From assembly GCA_003508835.1 (NCBI GenBank), contig PUFA01000027.1:8246001-8310000 (forward strand): a DNA stretch of 64,000 nucleotides, written 5' to 3'. Source of the stretch: Eonycteris spelaea (Eukaryota; Chordata; Mammalia; Chiroptera; Pteropodidae). Below the pieces are notes generated by a model. It was not told the origin of the DNA, did no database searches, and saw nothing but the letters and a program-made list of their open reading frames with translations. This document shows, in pieces, positions 59,540 through 64,000 of the stretch (positions within the stretch are counted from its first letter, which is position 1; each line of letters begins with the position of its first letter). The position numbers and the translations under genes are program-made.

Positions 59540-59890
59540 ACTGGGTCAGGAGTACTTTTAGCTCTATCATTTATGCTTTTACTAAGTGGTTAAGAGCATA
59601 TTAAACTTTTTTTTTCTTTTTTTTTTTTTAATGCCAACAGTACCTGATATTCCTAGGTGGTTTCTCAACTAAGTACTAAGCAAGCTTGACCCTGCTTAGC
59701 TTCTGAGGTCAGACACTATCAGGCACGTTCAGGGTGACATGGCTGTAAACTCATATTAAACTCTTTTATCCTTGAAATCTTTATATATAAAATGATGATG
59801 GTGTGGGGTGCACATGAAGGGTGAAGGACTATATTATTTTCAGATTTCCTAGATCCCCATCACACCCTAAAAGTTCTGTGATTCTATGTG
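59540..59890 (+). repeat. MIR SINE split by 5S SINE E
   Basis: GAGTACTTTTAGCTCTATCATTTATG and GTGGTTAAGAGCAT on the left, then CCTTGAAATCTTTATATATAAAATGATG, and AAAAGTTCTGTGATTCTATG on the right, follow a MIR-family consensus interrupted at 59608-59751. Confidence 0.55.
59608..59751 (-). mobile_element. 5S rRNA-derived SINE, short form (copy E)
   Basis: On the - strand it starts near 59751 with GTTTACAGCCATGTCACCC, holds the 5S body (CAGAAGCTAAGCAGGGTCAAG, then TAGTACTTAGTTGAGAAACC, then GGAATATCAGGTA) and ends directly in an A-rich tail. The non-5S module of copies A, C and D is absent. A perfect 11-bp duplication, CATATTAAACT, flanks it (59597-59607 and 59752-59762). Corresponds to the short form MEG-RS as I remember it. 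Confidence 0.9.
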
Positions 59891-60344
59891 TATGCAAAGC
59901 TGTTTTCCAGGCTCAGAAAAACTTGTTGAGAGTTTCTTTGGCAAATTTTATGTATTTCAAAATGAACATTTCTCAATGCAGTTTGTATTTCTTCATCATT
60001 TGTGGGGTGGTTGAGCTAAGGGCATGAGATTGGAGCCACAGGTGAAAGAAACTGATATTTTGAGAGTTTTGCCTGTGCACAGTTCAGGGTTTAATTCTTG
60101 TTTATCTAAGATGTTAACTATAATAAGTATTGAAAGCAAATGCGACTTGCCAGCCTCTTAAGGCTTGATTTTGGAAAAGAAGGCCAAATGTGATATTGGT
60201 ACATAAAATCAATCATTTTGGTTACTAGGTATATGTTAACAGATTGGTCAAATTAACTTAAGCCTTCTTTGCTTCCTATGGCATTAACTAGGTTTGTCAG
60301 GGTGTTTTCCATAGTTTAATTGCACCTTGACATCCTTCGAAAAT
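59891..60344. other. Intergenic, no gene seen
   Basis: Unassigned sequence. Confidence 0.4.
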
Positions 60345-60738
60345 CAGTAGTTGTTGTGTACAGAATAACAGGTCCATACACTTGTCCAGGGAACCTAATC
60401 CTTGGAATCTGTGAACTTTGCAGATGTGATTAAGTTAAGGATCTTGAGATAGGGATATTTTCCTGGATTTTCTGGGTGAGCCTTGTGCAATCACAGGTCA
60501 GAGAGGAGAGAAGACACTATGAAGATGGAGGAAGCAGTCACAAGCCAAGGAAGGTAGATGGCCCCTAGAAGCCAGAAAAAGTAAGGAAACAGATCATCTC
60601 CTAGACCCTCCAGAAAGAACATAACACTGTGGATCTATTTTATACTTCTGACTTTGGGGACCGTAAAATAATGATTGTTGTTTTAAGTCATTAATTTTGT
60701 AGTAATTTGTTATAGCAGCAATGGGAACCTAACACATT
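60345..60738 (+). repeat. MLT1-like LTR
   Basis: TTTGCAGATGTGATTAAGTTAAGG, ATTTTCCTGGATTTTCTGGGTG, GAAGATGGAGGAAGC, GTTGTTTTAAGTCATTAATTTTG and GAACCTAACACA follow the MLT1 consensus order. Confidence 0.78.
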
Positions 60739-60929
60739 TGTGTTGTAAAAATGACTGAATGACACAATTTTCATTAGAAAATTTTCCTACTAAGTTTGTA
60801 ATTAGTAAGTTAAGAACTTTAAAAGTTTTCAAAAATTTAATCATCCAGAAGTGCTAGCATATATAGCTGTATTTAACTGTAGGGAAGCCACCTAGAGTAA
60901 CTTTTTAGTGTGACTCATACACTTTTCCT

Positions 60930-61035
60930 TTTTAAATAAATTAATGATAAATTAATTTATTTAAATAATAATTTATTTTATTAATTTAAATAATAATTAT
61001 ATTTATTAATTTAAATAAATTAATAAATTATGGTA
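60930..61035. repeat. AT-rich repeat with inverted units
   Basis: Repeated TTAATTTAAATAATAATT-like units in both orientations over about 100 bp. Confidence 0.85.
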
Positions 61036-61445
61036 AGAATATATACCACGAGGTCTATACTCAACAGAATTTTAGGTATACAATGAAGTATCGTTAACAC
61101 TAAGCACAACGTTGTACAGAAGATTTCTAGAACTTATTTATCTGGCATAACTGAGACTCTATGTTCTTCGAACAGCAATTATCCATGTCCCTCTCCCTCA
61201 AGCCCCTGGCAACCACTATTCCACTTTCTGCTGCCGTGACTTTGACAATTTTACGTATACTTCTAATATAAGTAGATTCATGCAGTAATGGTCCTCCTGT
61301 GGCTGGTTCTTTCACTTAACATAATTTCCTCAAGTTTCATCCATATCGTTGCATATGGCAGGATTTCTTTTCTTCTTTATAGCAAATAATTCATCTACTT
61401 TTTTGAGGCGTGGTTATTTTTTGCATGGTGATACCAGACATTGTG
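61036..61445 (+). repeat. Old L1 (L1M) fragment
   Basis: TGTTCTTCGAACAGCAATTATCC near 61158, CCTGGCAACCACTATTCCAC near 61205 and TCACTTAACATAATTTCCTC near 61312 follow the L1 3' order. Confidence 0.7.
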
Positions 61446-61479
61446 TATGAGATAGGTGACCTTCCTATAGGCTTCCTCT

Positions 61480-61965
61480 CTGTGGCAGTTTTAAAATATT
61501 TCCAAGAGTCCTTTCCCGAGTGTGAGTTGGGCTAACTTTTTTTAAACAAATGGATGGTGCACAAATGATGGCATGTGACTTTCAGGACTAGGTCATGAAG
61601 GCATTGCCCACTCCTGTGCTCTCTCCCTCGAAGAAAAATTAGCTTCCATGTCACGAGGACAATCAGACAGCCCTACGGAGAGGTCCAAGTGGTAAGGAGC
61701 TGAGGCCTCCTGCCAGTGGCCATATGAGTGAGCCACCTGGAAAATGTATCCTTCAGCTCCAGTGCAGCTTCAAGATGACTGAAGCCTAGTTCCAGGCCTT
61801 GACTGCAAACTCTTAAGAGACCCTGAGCCAGACCCGTTCAGGTATGTCACTTCCCTCCTGACTCAGGAAACATGTGAAGTAACACATGTTTATTGTTTTG
61901 AGTTGTTAAGATTTGGGATAATATGTTTTGTATTAATAGAAAACAAATACACTCTTTTATCATAT
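61480..61965 (+). repeat. MaLR/ERVL-type LTR
   Basis: CATGTGACTTTCAGGACTAGG, TAGCTTCCATGTCACGAGG, GACAGCCCTACGGAGAGG, GAGCTGAGGCCTCCTGCC, GAGACCCTGAGCCAGACCC and TGTTTATTGTTTTGAG follow a common mammalian MaLR-like LTR. Confidence 0.72.
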
Positions 61966-63750
61966 TTTTCTTGAGCTAAGTAATATTATTATATTATGCA
62001 AAGTAACCATCCAATATTACAGAGATAGTTTACTTTTTTAAGCTTAATTTTATTATTAGTTTCATGTAACAGATGGTTTACTTTTTTTTTTTTAACAATA
62101 AAGAAAATGGAAATGGTCCAGCCTCTATGATGCTTTTTTGTTTAGAGAAATGGAAAAGTGAGAAATCACATACTTTGAAAATTCTTTTTGAGAGACAAAC
62201 TAAAGTATTTGCAAGAGAGGGACTACTGGGGGATGAAAGTGAAAGAAAAAAGGTTTTTCTTCTCCCCCCTTTATTTGAAGTCTGCCCTAGTAATTAACAT
62301 CATTTACTTTCACAGTTCACAGTCAGGTCATATAATTAGAGGAGGATTAAGCTCTTTTGGAAAGGACTGTTGATTTATACAACTTGGAAACCAGTCAAAG
62401 GAAAACACTGAAAGACTCCAGGGATGAAATCTAGATATTATGTAAAAAGAGCATAGATGTGACCAAATCCAGAACGATAAGTTTTCACCAGTATCAGTGC
62501 CAAATGGTCTCAAGATTAAATCTTGGCAGAAAATATTTTGTTATTTATGAGTTTGTCTGAGTTTATAAAGCTGTGTTTCATAGCTGCCAGTGTGTGCCTG
62601 TCCAAACACATACTGACAGGACGTCATAACTTATTTCAGATAGGGTGCTTACAGTTGATCTAATCACCCTATCTGAATATGACTGATATTAAATATGACT
62701 GAATTATATAAGTTGCTGTTTACTTAGATCTTATTCTTTTTGTATTTTCTGTTTTTTTGAGTACCTACAGGTATGCCACCTAAGAGGGTCCTAGATGTTT
62801 CCCTCTTGGCATGTAGAATGACTTGAAATTTGTACTTTGAAAGAAGTAGCAACAATAGTCTGCTACCCGCTGAAACTCACTCAATTGCCATCAGAGTAAC
62901 TGAAGGACCCTGTGAAAATGCTGTATCTCATTCTTAGTGTAGGTACCTAGCTGCAGACATAGATTACGTTCAATCTTCTCGTTTACTTTGTTAAATCCAA
63001 GTCATCAAGTGAACAGAAAAGTCCCATAAAAGAAAAATCACTTTGATAAAAGCCTGAAGTTGTATGTCTGGCCTAGACATCAGACATGGAACAGAATGGA
63101 GATCACTCATTGTCCTTCCCTGGAACAATGTGATTTTTCTATGACAGAGTCAGGTGGCAGGTATGAATATGGCTTCAGTCCAATCATGCTAAAACTCTTC
63201 ATTTCTTTCTCATTCTTAATGAGTTCAGGCACCCAGGACCTTTTCCAATGAGAACTCCCCTCTTAGAGGCCAGTCTACAGCTCCATTTGCAAGTGGAAGA
63301 CCTTCCTTCAACCGCCAGTCTGTTTCTGGGTCTCTTCAGTCATTTTCTCGTAGATAACTGCTTTATTTATAGTGTGAAAGAAAGGCAGATGGGGCCCTGT
63401 GTTGGTGTCACCACTTCAGGCAGTCACAGTCGTGTAGTCCCTAAGTGGAGTGACAGATCTGGGGGAGACTGAAAAGCTAGGGGAACATTCCCAGTATAGA
63501 AAATGCCTGAGAAACAAAGCAATCTGGGGGACCATGGAGGCACTGGGAACGCCAGGTCACACGGAATCCCTGCATCATGTTATTGGGAGACCTTAGGCTG
63601 CAGCTGCTTCCTCTCATTCATTCATACTGTGGCTGGGGGCTGAGGTCGAGCTTAGTCCTCCATTCCCCCTGTCCAATCCTGCATGATGTTCCATCTCCTC
63701 TCTGAGTGTGCTCTAGGGATGGAAGACAATAAACCTCATTTTATTCAAAG
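61966..63750. other. Intergenic, with two adjacent hairpins
   Basis: No gene or repeat family recognised. It holds two neighbouring inverted repeats at 62588-62615 and 62635-62677, described as a finding, and a T run at 62081-62093. Confidence 0.45.
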
Positions 63751-64000
63751 TGTGGGGACTACAAAGAATTTGATACTTTCCCTCTCACCTCCTAAATTCT
63801 TCTAGCTCAGCTAATAATCAAATTAACAGAGACGTTAACAGGAGAAAATCATATTTTTAACCCTTGCACATGGGGAATTCACATCAGCATGAAAATTCCA
63901 AAGACAGTGAGGCGACATTGAGTCTTTAAGACGTTTTTTAACAAAGGAGACTAGGTGGGCAGGGTATTACAGTTTAGAAGTGAGAATGGGTGATTTACAG
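63751..64000 (-). mobile_element. LTR of the 43131/51585 family, cut by the window edge
   Basis: TGTGGGGACTAC, then AATAATCAAATTAACAGAG and TTAACAGGAGAAAATCAT, match the left ends of the other - strand copies. The right part lies outside the window. Confidence 0.6.

Noticed and set aside
1..64000. CRISPR array, bacterial operon, riboswitch or integron
   Set aside because: The sequence is mammalian: mammalian interspersed repeats, a spliced 5' UTR and a CpG island. No regularly spaced repeats of CRISPR type are present.

Overview
This is a mammalian nuclear genomic window. It is AT-rich and dominated by old interspersed repeats, with one recognisable protein-coding gene: an intact 200-codon ARL4A (ADP-ribosylation-factor-like GTPase 4A) at 14527..15129 on the + strand. 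A CpG island of about 1.2 kb lies upstream, and a GT-AG intron in the 5' UTR leads into the coding exon. I see no other convincing coding exon. The remaining ~49 kb to the right looks like a gene-poor flank, and the first 12.5 kb is intergenic.

The best clue to the organism is five segments derived from 5S ribosomal RNA (9904-10120, 11912-11977, 24225-24495, 25127-25345, 59608-59751). Four of them have A-rich or simple-repeat tails and target-site duplications of 11-14 bp, so they are retroposed SINEs rather than 5S genes. From memory, 5S-rRNA-derived SINEs with a short and a long form (MEG-RS and MEG-RL) were described in fruit bats (Pteropodidae). I therefore infer an Old World fruit bat. 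All L1 pieces look old, and one L1 3' end (about 19695-19865) resembles a type I associate with Laurasiatheria, which fits.

Layout. 1-12700: L1 3'-UTR fragments, L2, microsatellites, hAT-type DNA transposon remnants, and an L1 split by a 5S SINE. 12790-15450: CpG island, 5' UTR exon and intron, ARL4A coding exon, 3' UTR with poly(A) signal. 15450-24200: gene flank, MIR, L1, L2 and hAT remnants. 24200-25500: an old L1 region carrying two 5S SINEs in the same orientation. 25500-38400: L1, L2 and MIR remnants, a Tigger-like transposon containing a displaced L1 piece, and a palindromic repeat nested in L2. 38400-64000: an unusual density of solo-LTR-like elements (38451, 43131, 51585, 53568, 55628, 57143, 63751), several with target duplications and several splitting older repeats, plus L2, MLT1-like LTRs and a second palindromic repeat.

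The most notable structure is in the long-form 5S SINEs. Their 3' module, which is not 5S-derived, contains a near-perfect hairpin that remains foldable in all three copies, while the short copy lacks the module and keeps more 5S-like bases. Repeat family names come from remembered consensus features, not from a database search; boundaries without a stated target duplication are approximate.
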